DNA from: Geobacter sp. UBA5730 | GTDB lineage: Bacteria; Desulfobacterota; Desulfuromonadia; Geobacterales; Pseudopelobacteraceae | Assembly: GCA_002419465.1 (NCBI GenBank) | Contig: DIGE01000014.1 | Coordinates: 248,001-312,000, forward strand | DNA length: 64,000 nucleotides | Direction of reading: 5' to 3' | Shown: positions 16,499 to 24,832 of the stretch, in pieces | How the letters are laid out: each line of letters starts with the position of its first letter | How positions within the stretch are numbered: position 1 is the stretch's first letter | The notes under the pieces: model-generated | What the model was told of the DNA's origin: nothing | Seen by the model: only the letters and a program-made list of their open reading frames with translations | Databases searched by the model: none | Position numbers and translations under genes: made by a program

Positions 16499-18271
16499 TT
16501 ACTCAATCGCCATGAAACGACAGGCGTCATAACAGGATTTGCATTTGGTACATTTTTCCTTGTCCAGGTAGGCGATCTGACCCTTTTCCCAGACAATGGC
16601 ATCGACCGGACAGGCCTTCTTACAGGCACCACACTTGACACATTTGTCTTCAACCACCTGCCACAACAGCAACTCTTTACAGCAGTTGGAAGGGCAACGT
16701 TTATCGTTGATGTGGGCCTCATACTCAGACCGGAAGTAACGGATGGTGGAGAGCACCGGGTTGGGAGCTGTCTGCCCCAAACCACACAACGAGGCCTGCT
16801 TGATGGTGGCGCCGAGATCAATCAGGGTCTCGATATCGCCCTCACGTCCGTTGCCCTCGGTGATCCGGATCAGAATATCAAGCATCGCCTTCAGGCCGAT
16901 CCGGCAGGGCACGCACTTACCGCAGGACTCCATCCGGGTGAAATTCAGGAAAAACTTTGAAACATCAACCATACAGGTGGTCTCATCCATCACCACCAGA
17001 CCACCGGAACCCATCATGGCGCCAGCCTTGATCAATGAATCATAGTCAACCGGGGTTTCCAGAATCTCGGCAGGGATACAACCGCCGGAGGGACCACCGG
17101 CCTGAACAGCCTTAAACTTGCGGTTATTCAGAATGCCACCGCAGACGTCGTAGATAACCGAGCGGACGGTCATACCAGCCGGCACTTCCACCAGACCGGT
17201 ATGCTTGACCTTGCCGGTAACCGCGAAGATCTTGGTGCCCTTGGTGGTATCGGTACCAATAGCGGCGTACCACTCAGCACCGTTATTGATGATGTGACGG
17301 ACGTTGGCAAAGGTCTCAACGTTGTTAATGTTGGAGGGGTTCTGCCAGAGGCCTTTGACCGCCGGAAACGGCGGACGGGGACGGGGCATGCCGCGCTCAC
17401 CCTCAATGGAGGCCATCAGCGCAGTTTCTTCACCGCAGACGAAAGCGCCAGCGCCCTTTTTGATCCGCATGTCATACTCAAAACCGAGCCCCATGCAGTT
17501 CTTGCCGAGATACCCTTTTTCATAACAGGTATCGATGGCCTTCTGCAGACGTTCGATGGCCAACGGATACTCTGCCCGGACATACACATAGCCGAACTGG
17601 GCGCCGATGGCATAACCGGCAATCATCATCCCCTCGATGATGCAGTAGGGGTCACCTTCCAGGATTGAACGGTCCATGAAGGCGCCGGGATCACCCTCGT
17701 CAGCGTTACAAATAATGTACTTATGATGTCCCGGCGAAGCCGCACAGAAAGACCACTTCATGCCGGTGGGGAAACCACCGCCGCCCCGGCCACGCAGACC
17801 GGATTTTTTGACCTCTTCGATCACCTCGGCCGGCTTCATGACCTTGATACACTTTTCAATGGCCTTGAATCCGTCGGTTACCAGATAGGCATCCAGTGAT
17901 TCAGCATCGATATGTCCGCAACCTGACATGACGATCCGGCGCTGGGCATCAACAAACTGGTTGTAATATGGCTTTGCCTTGCGCTTCTCCACAGGCTCAC
18001 CCTTGAGGATATGTTCCTCAACGATGTTGGCCACCTCTTCCGGCATGACGAAGTCGTAGGTGGTGCAGCCCTTGTCATCAAGGATGTCAACCAGCACGTC
18101 GTTAGCACAGAGACCGCGACAACCGGTCTTGATGATATCGCAGCGTTTGCCGATGGTAGCGGTAATGCCTTTTTCGGCAATAACCCGGTTGAACTCGGCC
18201 TCGACCTTCTTGGCTCCGGCGGAGATGCCACCCGTTCCTTGGCAGATCAGTATCTTGATAGCTTCAGCCAT
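16499..18271 (-). CDS. nuoF: NADH-quinone oxidoreductase subunit F (NADH- and FMN-binding)
   Basis: A 590-residue NADH dehydrogenase subunit. It has an N-terminal thioredoxin-like 2Fe-2S-type domain (about 1-115), the FMN/NADH core with GLRGRGGGGFPTGMKW and CNADEGDPGAFMDR, the N3 cluster motif ESCGKCVPCRIG, and an added C-terminal 2 x 4Fe-4S ferredoxin (CVKCGACKKACPVDA, CTKCKSCYDAC). The extra N- and C-terminal domains make it resemble HydB/HndC-type subunits of electron-bifurcating hydrogenases, although its location is a normal nuo operon. Interaction with ferredoxin as an additional partner is possible but not shown. Confidence 0.94.
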   Translation of the reverse strand: MAEAIKILICQGTGGISAGAKKVEAEFNRVIAEKGITATIGKRCDIIKTGCRGLCANDVLVDILDDKGCTTYDFVMPEEVANIVEEHILKGEPVEKRKAKPYYNQFVDAQRRIVMSGCGHIDAESLDAYLVTDGFKAIEKCIKVMKPAEVIEEVKKSGLRGRGGGGFPTGMKWSFCAASPGHHKYIICNADEGDPGAFMDRSILEGDPYCIIEGMMIAGYAIGAQFGYVYVRAEYPLAIERLQKAIDTCYEKGYLGKNCMGLGFEYDMRIKKGAGAFVCGEETALMASIEGERGMPRPRPPFPAVKGLWQNPSNINNVETFANVRHIINNGAEWYAAIGTDTTKGTKIFAVTGKVKHTGLVEVPAGMTVRSVIYDVCGGILNNRKFKAVQAGGPSGGCIPAEILETPVDYDSLIKAGAMMGSGGLVVMDETTCMVDVSKFFLNFTRMESCGKCVPCRIGLKAMLDILIRITEGNGREGDIETLIDLGATIKQASLCGLGQTAPNPVLSTIRYFRSEYEAHINDKRCPSNCCKELLLWQVVEDKCVKCGACKKACPVDAIVWEKGQIAYLDKEKCTKCKSCYDACRFMAIE

Positions 18272-18301
18272 GTGTTCTGTCCCCTGACGAACTCCCCGTG
18301 C

Positions 18302-18817
18302 TTAGAGCGGGAGCGAAGAATATTCCTTGATGATCTCATCGACCTTCTGCACCGTCATCTTGCCGTAGGTCTCATCATTGACCATGGCCAAAGGCGCCAT
18401 ACCACAAGCACCCAGACAGGCTACCAGTTCAAAGGTGAAACGCTTGTCCGCACTGGTTTCTGCATGGCCGATCTTGATGCGCTCATAGAAGGTCTCACGG
18501 ATCCGTTCAGCTCCGAGCACGTGGCACGCAGTTCCCATACAGACACGGATGATATACCTGCCACGGGGCTTCAGGTGGAACTGAGCATAGAAGGTCAACA
18601 CGCCATAGATCTGGCTGGGATAGACATTCAGGCGTTCGGCGACCAGAGCGACAGCTAATTTGGGCACATAGCCGTAGGCATCCTGGATCCCCTGTAGCAC
18701 CGGCATCAGGTTACCAGGGATATCCTTGTATTTTTCAATGACCTGCTCGGCGAGAGCCGGGTCAAAGACTGTCTCTTCCATTTCGTCTTCTTGTGTGACA
18801 GCAACCGCTTCACTCAT
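18302..18817 (-). CDS. nuoE: NADH-quinone oxidoreductase subunit E (2Fe-2S)
   Basis: A 171-residue thioredoxin-fold subunit carrying cluster N1a, ligated by Cys in CMGTACHVLGA and CLGACGMAP. The start is placed at the ATG 8 bases after GGAGA; the open frame upstream overlaps nuoD and is not supported. It has an acidic N-terminal extension of about 25 residues. It partners NuoF in NADH oxidation. Confidence 0.94.
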   Translation of the reverse strand: MSEAVAVTQEDEMEETVFDPALAEQVIEKYKDIPGNLMPVLQGIQDAYGYVPKLAVALVAERLNVYPSQIYGVLTFYAQFHLKPRGRYIIRVCMGTACHVLGAERIRETFYERIKIGHAETSADKRFTFELVACLGACGMAPLAMVNDETYGKMTVQKVDEIIKEYSSLPL

Positions 18818-18845
18818 CGGCGGCGTCTCCTTTTCCGGTCTCAGG

Positions 18846-20018
18846 TTAGCGGTCGATTTCGCCCAGCACGATATCCAGGGTACCGATAACGGCAACAAGG
18901 TCAGCCAGCATGGCACCTTTCGCCATTTTTTCGATTGCCTGCAGGTTGACGAATGATGGCGGACGGATCCTCATCCGATACGGCTTGCTGCTGCCGTCAC
19001 TGACGATGTAGTAGCCGAGCTCACCCTTCGGTGCTTCGATGCCCACGTAGACCTCGCCCTCAGGCACCGGATAGCCTTCGCTGGCAATCTTGAAGTGATG
19101 AATCAGACCTTCAATGGAGTTGTAAACCGACTCCTTGGGCGGATAGCAGACTTGAGGAGCATCGGCCAGCACAGCACCTGGTTTGAGACGGTCCAGGGCC
19201 TGATTGATGATCTTGCACGCCTCGCGCATCTCAATAATACGTACGGCGTAACGGTCGAAGGTATCGCAGTTTTTGCCGGTCGGCACCTTGAACTGATAGG
19301 TTTCATACCCGGCATAGGGGATATCGCGACGCAGATCGAAATCAACGCCGGATCCACGCAACGCCGGTCCGGTAATGCCGATATCGGTGGCATCCTCCGC
19401 AGAGATCACGCCGTTGCCGATGATACGCTTGCGCCAGATCGGGTTATTGGTCAAAAGCCCTTCATAGGTATCCAGGTAGCCAGGCATTGTGGTCACAAAA
19501 TCGCGGACCTTCTTCTCAAACTCCGGCGGTACATCCTGCGAAAGGCCACCGGCACGGTAGAAGTTGGATGTCATCCGGGCACCCGAGATCAGCTCGTAGG
19601 TCTCCATAACCGCCTCACGCTCACGGAAGGCGTAAATGAATACCGTCATGGCACCGATATCGAGGGCGTGGGTGGCCAGCCAGACCAGGTGAGACTCCAG
19701 ACGGGTCAGCTCGGTCATGATGATTCTGATGGTCTGGGCCCGCTCCGGCACCTCTATGCCCAACAGCTTTTCAACGGCCAGAATATAGCCCAGGTTGTTG
19801 CTCATCGGCGCCAGGTAGTCCAAGCGGTCGGTCAGCGGCAAGGTCTGGTGATAGGTACGATATTCGGAAAGCTTCTCGACGCCACGGTGTAAATAGCCGA
19901 TATCCGGATCTATCTTGAGAATGGTTTCGCCATCCAACTCGACCACCATGCGCAGAACGCCGTGAGTACTGGGGTGTTGCGGCCCCATGTTAATTGTCAT
20001 GATCTCATTTTTCGCCAT
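18846..20018 (-). CDS. nuoD: NADH-quinone oxidoreductase subunit D
   Basis: A 390-residue 49-kDa-type subunit that contributes to the quinone pocket next to NuoB. It has the N-terminal MGPQHPSTHGVLRMVVELDG with the quinone-site His, RLDYLAPMSNNLGY, and the C-terminal RPPSFVNLQAIEKMAKG and VVIGTLDIVLGEIDR-like end, all typical. The gene is separate from nuoC rather than fused. The start is placed at the ATG of MAKNEIMTINM because the preceding in-frame codons lack support. Confidence 0.95.
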   Translation of the reverse strand: MAKNEIMTINMGPQHPSTHGVLRMVVELDGETILKIDPDIGYLHRGVEKLSEYRTYHQTLPLTDRLDYLAPMSNNLGYILAVEKLLGIEVPERAQTIRIIMTELTRLESHLVWLATHALDIGAMTVFIYAFREREAVMETYELISGARMTSNFYRAGGLSQDVPPEFEKKVRDFVTTMPGYLDTYEGLLTNNPIWRKRIIGNGVISAEDATDIGITGPALRGSGVDFDLRRDIPYAGYETYQFKVPTGKNCDTFDRYAVRIIEMREACKIINQALDRLKPGAVLADAPQVCYPPKESVYNSIEGLIHHFKIASEGYPVPEGEVYVGIEAPKGELGYYIVSDGSSKPYRMRIRPPSFVNLQAIEKMAKGAMLADLVAVIGTLDIVLGEIDR

Positions 20019-20057
20019 GTATAGCCTCGTCTGCTCGTTAGTGCGCATCGTTTGCAA

Positions 20058-20546
20058 TCAGGAAAGACGACCTTTGTACGGCTCGCGACCCGGCCCCTGT
20101 AACGGGTAATCCTTACGAAGCGGATAGCCGACCCAGTCAGGCGTCATCAGAATACGACGCAAATCAGGGTGCTTGTCGAAGGTGATACCGAACAGGTCGA
20201 ACACCTCACGTTCCAGCCAGTTAGCCGAACCGAACACCTGGGTTGCACTCTCGACACGGCAGTCAGCCTCACTGACCGGAGCCTTGATTCGAATACGATC
20301 CTTATGGGCCACCGAAGTCAGTTGATAGACCATCATAAAACGATCATCCAACGTACCCAGATAGTCAACAGCAGTGACATCAGTCAGCATGGAGAAGGCG
20401 CATTCCTTTTTCAGAAAGGCCAGCACCGCGATGATCGCTTCTTTTTTAACTGTAACGATCCAATCACCACGATCCTGCTTCACCTCCAGAATGGAGGCCT
20501 CAAACTTTCCTTGCAGCTTTTCAACGGCGCGGTTTTTGTCTGACAT
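20058..20546 (-). CDS. nuoC: NADH-quinone oxidoreductase subunit C
   Basis: A 162-residue 30-kDa-type peripheral subunit with the signature ANWLEREVFDLFGITFDKHP and the C-terminal PLRKDYPLQG. It scaffolds the arm between NuoD and NuoI. It is separated from nuoD by 39 bases. Confidence 0.95.
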   Translation of the reverse strand: MSDKNRAVEKLQGKFEASILEVKQDRGDWIVTVKKEAIIAVLAFLKKECAFSMLTDVTAVDYLGTLDDRFMMVYQLTSVAHKDRIRIKAPVSEADCRVESATQVFGSANWLEREVFDLFGITFDKHPDLRRILMTPDWVGYPLRKDYPLQGPGREPYKGRLS

Positions 20547-20596
20547 AGCGTCGAAACCTTTTCAGTAATAGTGAATTTCGTAGCAACCTTAAGTGA

Positions 20597-21106
20597 TCAG
20601 ACCGTGGAAACCCGGTCGCCCAGACCAAACGTAGAACCAAAGGAGTTACTTTCCTTCATGATCTTGTCTTGCAACTTCATAAGCCCAAACAATAACGCCT
20701 CAGGACGGGGAGGACAACCGGGGATATAAACATCAACCGGCAGCGCCTCATCGATCCCCTGCACCACACTGTAGGTATCGAATACGCCACCCGAGCAAGC
20801 GCAAGCACCCATGGCAACCACCCACTTCGGTTCCGGCATCTGTTCATAGACCGTCTGAATAACCGGCAGCATCTTTTTTGTTACGGTGCCGGCAATAATG
20901 ATACAATCCGCCTGACGTGGTGAAGCCCGGAAAATGATACCGAAACGGTCAAGGTCATGATGCGACGCACCGGTTGCCATCATCTCGATGGCACAACAGG
21001 CCAGACCGAAGGTCATCGGCCAGATGGACGATTTCCGGCTCCAGTTGACCAGTTTGTCAAGGGATGTAACGGTGACGTTACCACCGAGCTGCTGATTTAC
21101 TCCCAT
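20597..21106 (-). CDS. nuoB: NADH-quinone oxidoreductase subunit B (cluster N2)
   Basis: A 169-residue PSST-type subunit that carries the terminal 4Fe-4S cluster N2. It has the adjacent cysteines in TFGLACCAIEMM, then MGACACSGG and PGCPPRPEALL, which complete the ligand set. It reduces quinone at the NuoB/NuoD interface. The start overlaps the end of nuoA by 10 bases. Confidence 0.96.
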   Translation of the reverse strand: MGVNQQLGGNVTVTSLDKLVNWSRKSSIWPMTFGLACCAIEMMATGASHHDLDRFGIIFRASPRQADCIIIAGTVTKKMLPVIQTVYEQMPEPKWVVAMGACACSGGVFDTYSVVQGIDEALPVDVYIPGCPPRPEALLFGLMKLQDKIMKESNSFGSTFGLGDRVSTV

Positions 21107-21453
21107 TCCAGTGCTCCTTTTTTCCAGACATAGATATAACCAACAAACAGAATGACAATAAATACACCCATCTCAACCAGACCAAACAACCCCAGCTGCT
21201 TATAGAGGATGGCCCAAGGATAAAGAAAGACCGCTTCTATATCGAACAGAATAAACAGCATCGCGATCAGATAAAACCTGATCGAGAATCGTTCACGGGC
21301 AGTACCGACCGGATCACAACCGCACTCGTAAGGTGCCATCTTGACCTTTGAATACTTCTTCTGGCCAATCAGCGCCGAGAGCACAAGTGAGCCAAGGCCG
21401 AAGGCGATCGCCACGCCCATCAGGACGAGGATGGGTAGATAGGTTCCGAGCAT
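21097..21453 (-). CDS. nuoA: NADH-quinone oxidoreductase subunit A
   Basis: A 118-residue protein with three transmembrane helices. The family loop YECGCDPVGTARERFSIRFY, with the conserved Cys that becomes exposed in the deactive enzyme, follows helix 1, then FILFDIEAVFLYPWA in helix 2. It is the first gene of the 14-gene operon; a promoter and a GTATAC-type operator lie 43-96 bases upstream. Confidence 0.96.
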   Translation of the reverse strand: MLGTYLPILVLMGVAIAFGLGSLVLSALIGQKKYSKVKMAPYECGCDPVGTARERFSIRFYLIAMLFILFDIEAVFLYPWAILYKQLGLFGLVEMGVFIVILFVGYIYVWKKGALEWE

Positions 21454-21495
21454 GCGTTACAACCTCCCCAGTCAGATAAATCAGGTAGTTAGAAA

Positions 21496-21512
21496 GTATA
21501 CTGTATACAAAA
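21496..21512 (-). promoter_or_regulatory. GTATAC-type operator upstream of nuoA
   Basis: Minus-strand reading TTTTGTATACAGTATAC: two GTATAC palindromes separated by one A. It begins exactly 31 bases downstream of the TTGACA box of the nuo promoter, that is at or just after the expected transcription start. The same motif at the same offset precedes atpZ, and related copies precede atpX. The position fits a repressor site. Confidence 0.65.
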
Positions 21513-21519
21513 CGACCCA

Positions 21520-21549
21520 AACCTATTTCATTTGACGTCTGGTTGTCAA
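21520..21549 (-). promoter_or_regulatory. Promoter of the nuo operon
   Basis: Minus strand: TTGACA (21544-21549) followed after 17-18 bases by a weak -10 (ATAGGT or TAGGTT, 21520-21526). The poor -10 suggests a regulated or activator-assisted promoter. Confidence 0.55.
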
Positions 21550-21674
21550 GCACTTTTTCCCTCTTTTTACTGAATAGCGGGCCAGCTTTTAAAAAACTTT
21601 TAATCCGTTCAAATCGGGCCGCTGTGCGCTCTCGTAAAGCGTTTGTTCTGCTGCACCGACTCTCCGAGAAGCAA

Positions 21675-21703
21675 TTGACAAACCACGCCCCTGCCGGTAC
21701 AAA
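21675..21703 (+). promoter_or_regulatory. Candidate promoter of hemL
   Basis: TTGACA (21675-21680), 17-base spacer, TACAAA (21698-21703), about 37 bases before the ATG. The rest of the 287-base gap between nuoA and hemL (21454-21740) holds the nuo promoter and operator and otherwise nothing I recognise. Confidence 0.6.
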
Positions 21704-21740
21704 CAAATCATTCTGCACACTCACCAGGAGGTTCTCATCC

Positions 21741-23027
21741 ATGCTGCATACACGCTCCAGCCAGCTCTTCAATCAAGCCAAGCAGATTATTCCCGGCGGC
21801 GTTAACAGTCCGGTGCGCGCCTTCAAGTCAGTCGGGGCCGACCCGCTTTTCATAAAAAAGGCAGCTGGCAGCCGGGTCAATGATGAAGACGGCAACAGCT
21901 ATATCGACTATGTCGGTTCCTGGGGGCCAATGATCCTGGGGCACTGCCACCCGCAGGTGGTTGCTGCGGTCAAGCAGTGCATGGAGAACGGCTCCAGCTT
22001 CGGCGCCCCCACCGAACTGGAGATCACCTTGGCTCAAATGGTGATCGATGCGGTGCCATCCATCGAGATGGTCCGCATGGTCAGCTCCGGGACCGAGGCC
22101 ACCATGAGCGCCATCCGCCTGGCCCGAGGCTATACCGGCCGTGACAACATCCTCAAGTTTTCCGGCTGTTACCATGGCCACGCCGACTCACTGCTGGTAA
22201 AGGCCGGCTCCGGCGCTGCCACCTTCGGGGTTCCAGACTCACCCGGCGTTCCTGCCGATTTTGCCAAACACACCCTGACCGCCGAATACAACTCGCTGGA
22301 ATCGGTCAAAACATTGCTGGCGGAAAACAGGGGGCAGGTGGCCTGTATTATCCTCGAGCCGGTGGCCGGTAACATGGGCACCGTTCCGCCGCGTCCCGGT
22401 TTCCTGGAAGGACTGCGCGAGCTCTGCACCAACGAGGGGATCATCCTGATTTTTGACGAGGTGATGTCCGGATTCCGTGTGGCTTACGGCGGCGCTCAAG
22501 AGGTATACGGTGTAACCCCCGACATGACCACCTTGGGCAAGATTATTGGCGGCGGCCTGCCGGTGGGCGCCTTTGGCGGCAAACGGGAACTCATGGAAAA
22601 ACTTTCCCCTTCCGGCGGCATCTATCAGGCTGGCACCCTGTCCGGCAACCCCCTGGCCATGACCGCCGGCATAGAAACCCTGAAACTACTTCAACAGCCC
22701 GGCTTCTACCAACAGCTTGAAGAGAAAACCGCCGCCCTGTCCGCAGGGATCACCCAGGCAGCCAAATCTGCCGGGTATCCAATCTACAGCACTCGGGTTG
22801 GCAGCATGTTCTGCGCCTTTTTCAGCAAAAGCGAGGTTTACGATTGGCCCACGGCATCAGCCTGCGACACCCAGGCATTTGCCACCTACTTCAAGGCGAT
22901 GCTGAACGAGGGGATTTATCTGGCACCGTCACAATTCGAGACCGCCTTCATGTCAATCAGCCACAGCCAAGCCGACATCGATGCCACCATTGCGGCAGCC
23001 ACCAGATGCTTCAAGCTGATCGCCTGA
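21741..23027 (+). CDS. hemL: Glutamate-1-semialdehyde 2,1-aminomutase
   Basis: A 428-residue PLP enzyme that makes 5-aminolevulinate from glutamate-1-semialdehyde, the committed step of tetrapyrrole synthesis by the C5 route. It has the N-terminal GGVNSPVRAFKSVG, the PLP-lysine segment TLGKIIGGGLPVGAFGGK and the following YQAGTLSGNPLAMTAG, all diagnostic of HemL rather than other class III aminotransferases. The start is the ATG 10 bases after AGGAGG; an upstream in-frame extension lacks a ribosome site. With the AhbD-like gene in this window it suggests C5 entry and the siroheme-to-heme branch. Confidence 0.96.
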   Translation: MLHTRSSQLFNQAKQIIPGGVNSPVRAFKSVGADPLFIKKAAGSRVNDEDGNSYIDYVGSWGPMILGHCHPQVVAAVKQCMENGSSFGAPTELEITLAQMVIDAVPSIEMVRMVSSGTEATMSAIRLARGYTGRDNILKFSGCYHGHADSLLVKAGSGAATFGVPDSPGVPADFAKHTLTAEYNSLESVKTLLAENRGQVACIILEPVAGNMGTVPPRPGFLEGLRELCTNEGIILIFDEVMSGFRVAYGGAQEVYGVTPDMTTLGKIIGGGLPVGAFGGKRELMEKLSPSGGIYQAGTLSGNPLAMTAGIETLKLLQQPGFYQQLEEKTAALSAGITQAAKSAGYPIYSTRVGSMFCAFFSKSEVYDWPTASACDTQAFATYFKAMLNEGIYLAPSQFETAFMSISHSQADIDATIAAATRCFKLIA

Positions 23028-23039
23028 CCATCAAGGTGA

Positions 23040-23069
23040 TTGACAGTCCTTCCTGCTCTATGCTATGAG
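23040..23069 (+). promoter_or_regulatory. Promoter of the atpZ-atpI-atpB-atpE cluster
   Basis: TTGACA (23040-23045) followed by CTATGA (17-base spacer) or TATGAG (18-base spacer). It starts 13 bases after the hemL stop and precedes the GTATAC-type operator. Confidence 0.6.
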
Positions 23070-23076
23070 AGACAGG

Positions 23077-23091
23077 TTTTGTATACAATCC
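23077..23091 (+). promoter_or_regulatory. GTATAC-type operator upstream of atpZ
   Basis: TTTTGTATACAATCC, beginning exactly 31 bases after the TTGACA box, the same spacing as at nuoA. It overlaps the expected start of transcription and ends 19 bases before the atpZ start codon. Confidence 0.65.
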
Positions 23092-23110
23092 AGACTGGTC
23101 GGAGGAGAAA

Positions 23111-23347
23111 GTGGGCGAATCCCGTGATCTTTTTCGCAATCTGGCCATGGTCTCCAGCATGGGGATTTCGGTGGCCCTGGCCATCGGGATCGGTGTCTGG
23201 TTCGGCCTCACCTTGGACCACTGGCTCGGCACCAGGCCTTGGTTTTTTTGGTTATTTACGCTGATCGGCATCGCTGCCGGGTTCAAGAATGTTTATGTCA
23301 TTACCCGCCGGGAGATTGGTAAACTGGACCGTGACCAGGATCACTGA
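23111..23347 (+). CDS. atpZ: AtpZ/AtpI-type small membrane protein of the ATP synthase cluster
   Basis: A 78-residue protein with two hydrophobic helices and the family motif FGLTLDHWLGTRPWFFWL. It belongs to the AtpZ (AtpQ-like) family often encoded first in ATP synthase operons and proposed to help Mg2+ uptake or c-ring assembly with AtpI. GTG start 5 bases after GGAGG. It overlaps the next gene. Confidence 0.85.
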   Translation: MGESRDLFRNLAMVSSMGISVALAIGIGVWFGLTLDHWLGTRPWFFWLFTLIGIAAGFKNVYVITRREIGKLDRDQDH

Positions 23348-23714
23348 GGACAACCTCCTCACCGTCGTGGTCGTCGGCAGTACCAGCCTGGCGCTCCTGC
23401 TTTCCGTGGGCAGCTTTATCCTGTCCACCAGAGCGGTTGGCCTGGGGATTGCTGCAGGTGCCGGAATTGCGATCCTGAATTTTGTCTGGCAACGCAGCAT
23501 CATGCAACGCGTGCTCGGCCTGCAGATCGGACGCCCCACTGCCTATGCCATCATGCGTTACCTGTTACGGCTGGGCATCACGGCGATCCTGCTGTACTTC
23601 ATCCTTACCTCAGGCCTGTTTTCGCTGACGGGTCTGTTGGCGGGACTATCGGTCGTGGTGGTGATGATCGTTCTCTGTACTGTCTACTTTGCGATTCAAC
23701 ATAAAGGAGATTAA
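23331..23714 (+). CDS. atpI: ATP synthase subunit I (AtpI family)
   Basis: About 127 residues with four predicted transmembrane helices, matching the ATP synthase I chain family, which assists assembly of the c-ring. The start is uncertain: I favour the GTG at 23331 (protein begins with V/M-TRITEDNLL), which overlaps atpZ by 17 bases; in-frame starts at 23289, 23295 and 23316 are possible and none has a convincing ribosome site, so translation is likely coupled to atpZ. It ends 3 bases before atpB. Confidence 0.75.
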   Translation: MTRITEDNLLTVVVVGSTSLALLLSVGSFILSTRAVGLGIAAGAGIAILNFVWQRSIMQRVLGLQIGRPTAYAIMRYLLRLGITAILLYFILTSGLFSLTGLLAGLSVVVVMIVLCTVYFAIQHKGD

Positions 23715-23717
23715 CCC

Positions 23718-24410
23718 ATGGTTCACCCCCTGTTGTTCCTGCAATTTATCAGCAGCAAGCTCCAGGCCCTGCTGCATGTTGGTGATGCTGCCGCCAACGC
23801 CATTGTCTACACTTGGTTTGTCATCGTGCTGTTGCTGATCGTTTCCAAACTGGCCACTGGCAGCATGAAACTGGTCCCCAGCGGAATGCAGAATTTCATG
23901 GAAGTCGTGATCGACGGCATTGAAAACATGATCGTCGAGACCATGGGTGAGCACGGCCGCCCCTTTTTCCCGCTGATTGCCACCCTGGCCCTTTTCATCC
24001 TCGTCTCCAACCTGATCGGGCTGGTTCCCGGCTTCTTCCCGCCGACCGCCAATATCAACACCACGGCAGCCTGTGCCGTGATCGTGTTTCTCTCCACCCA
24101 TGTGGTTGGCATCAAGCACCACGGCTTCCACTATCTCAAACATTTCATGGGGCCGATCTGGTGGCTGGCCCCGATCATGTTCTTCATCGAACTGATCGGT
24201 CACCTCTCCCGGCCGGTCTCATTGACCCTGCGTCTGTTCGGTAACATGAACGGTCACGAACTGGTGCTGATGATCTTCTTCGGCCTGGCTCCGTTCCTGG
24301 TACCGCTGCCGATGATGTTGATGGGGGTGCTGGTTTCGTTCATCCAGGCCTTCGTCTTCATGCTGCTGGCCATGATCTACATCCAGGGTTCCTTGGAAGA
24401 AGCACACTAA
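23718..24410 (+). CDS. atpB: ATP synthase Fo subunit a
   Basis: A 230-residue polytopic membrane protein forming the ion half-channels. The essential arginine lies in SLTLRLFGNMNGHELV; the last helix FIQAFVFMLLAMIYIQGSLEEAH is typical. There is a His-rich loop, GIKHHGFHYLKH. It is preceded by a good AAAGGAG site (start at 23718). It belongs to the separate Fo cluster, with the F1 genes located about 25 kb away in the opposite orientation. Confidence 0.95.
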   Translation: MVHPLLFLQFISSKLQALLHVGDAAANAIVYTWFVIVLLLIVSKLATGSMKLVPSGMQNFMEVVIDGIENMIVETMGEHGRPFFPLIATLALFILVSNLIGLVPGFFPPTANINTTAACAVIVFLSTHVVGIKHHGFHYLKHFMGPIWWLAPIMFFIELIGHLSRPVSLTLRLFGNMNGHELVLMIFFGLAPFLVPLPMMLMGVLVSFIQAFVFMLLAMIYIQGSLEEAH

Positions 24411-24471
24411 TATGGATAAACTCTTTCACTCCTATACTGTTTAGGAGCATACATCACACGGAGGTAGTACA

Positions 24472-24747
24472 ATGAGCTTTTTCACTATGTGTATTCTGGC
24501 AGCAGGCATCGGTATGGCACTGGGCACCATCGGCACCGGTTTGGGCCAAGGCTTCGCAGTAAGCCGCGCAGTTGAAGGCGTTTCCCGCAACCCTGGCGCT
24601 TCCGGCAAGATCCTGACCACCATGATGATCGGTCTGGCCATGATCGAGTCCTTGGCTATCTACGCCCTGGTTGTCTCCCTGATCATCCTGTATGCAAACC
24701 CCTACAAAGAAGTTGCGATGAAGGCCCTGGAGACTGTAGCGAAGTAA
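24472..24747 (+). CDS. atpE: ATP synthase Fo subunit c
   Basis: A 91-residue two-helix hairpin proteolipid forming the rotor ring. The loop is SRAVEGVSRNPGASGKI and the ion-binding Glu sits in MIGLAMIESLAIYALVV. The helix-1 Gln in GTGLGQGFA, the Glu-Ser pair in helix 2 and the following Tyr match ligands of Na+-binding c-rings (Ilyobacter type), but the Thr after Ser is Leu here. Ion specificity is therefore open; proton use is the default. AGGAGG-like CGGAGG precedes the ATG, and a strong terminator follows. Confidence 0.96.
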   Translation: MSFFTMCILAAGIGMALGTIGTGLGQGFAVSRAVEGVSRNPGASGKILTTMMIGLAMIESLAIYALVVSLIILYANPYKEVAMKALETVAK

Positions 24748-24780
24748 TTACTCGCTACTGCTGTCCACGCTTCAAACAAG

Positions 24781-24813
24781 AAAAGGCGACCGTAACTCCG
24801 GTCGCCTTTTCTT
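24781..24813. terminator. Bidirectional terminator between atpE and the arginine cluster
   Basis: AAAAGGCGACCG, short loop, CGGTCGCCTTTTCTT: a strong stem with A and T tracts on both sides. It ends atpE on the plus strand and the lipoprotein gene on the minus strand. Confidence 0.9.
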
Positions 24814-24832
24814 CTATACACGAGGCCAACAA

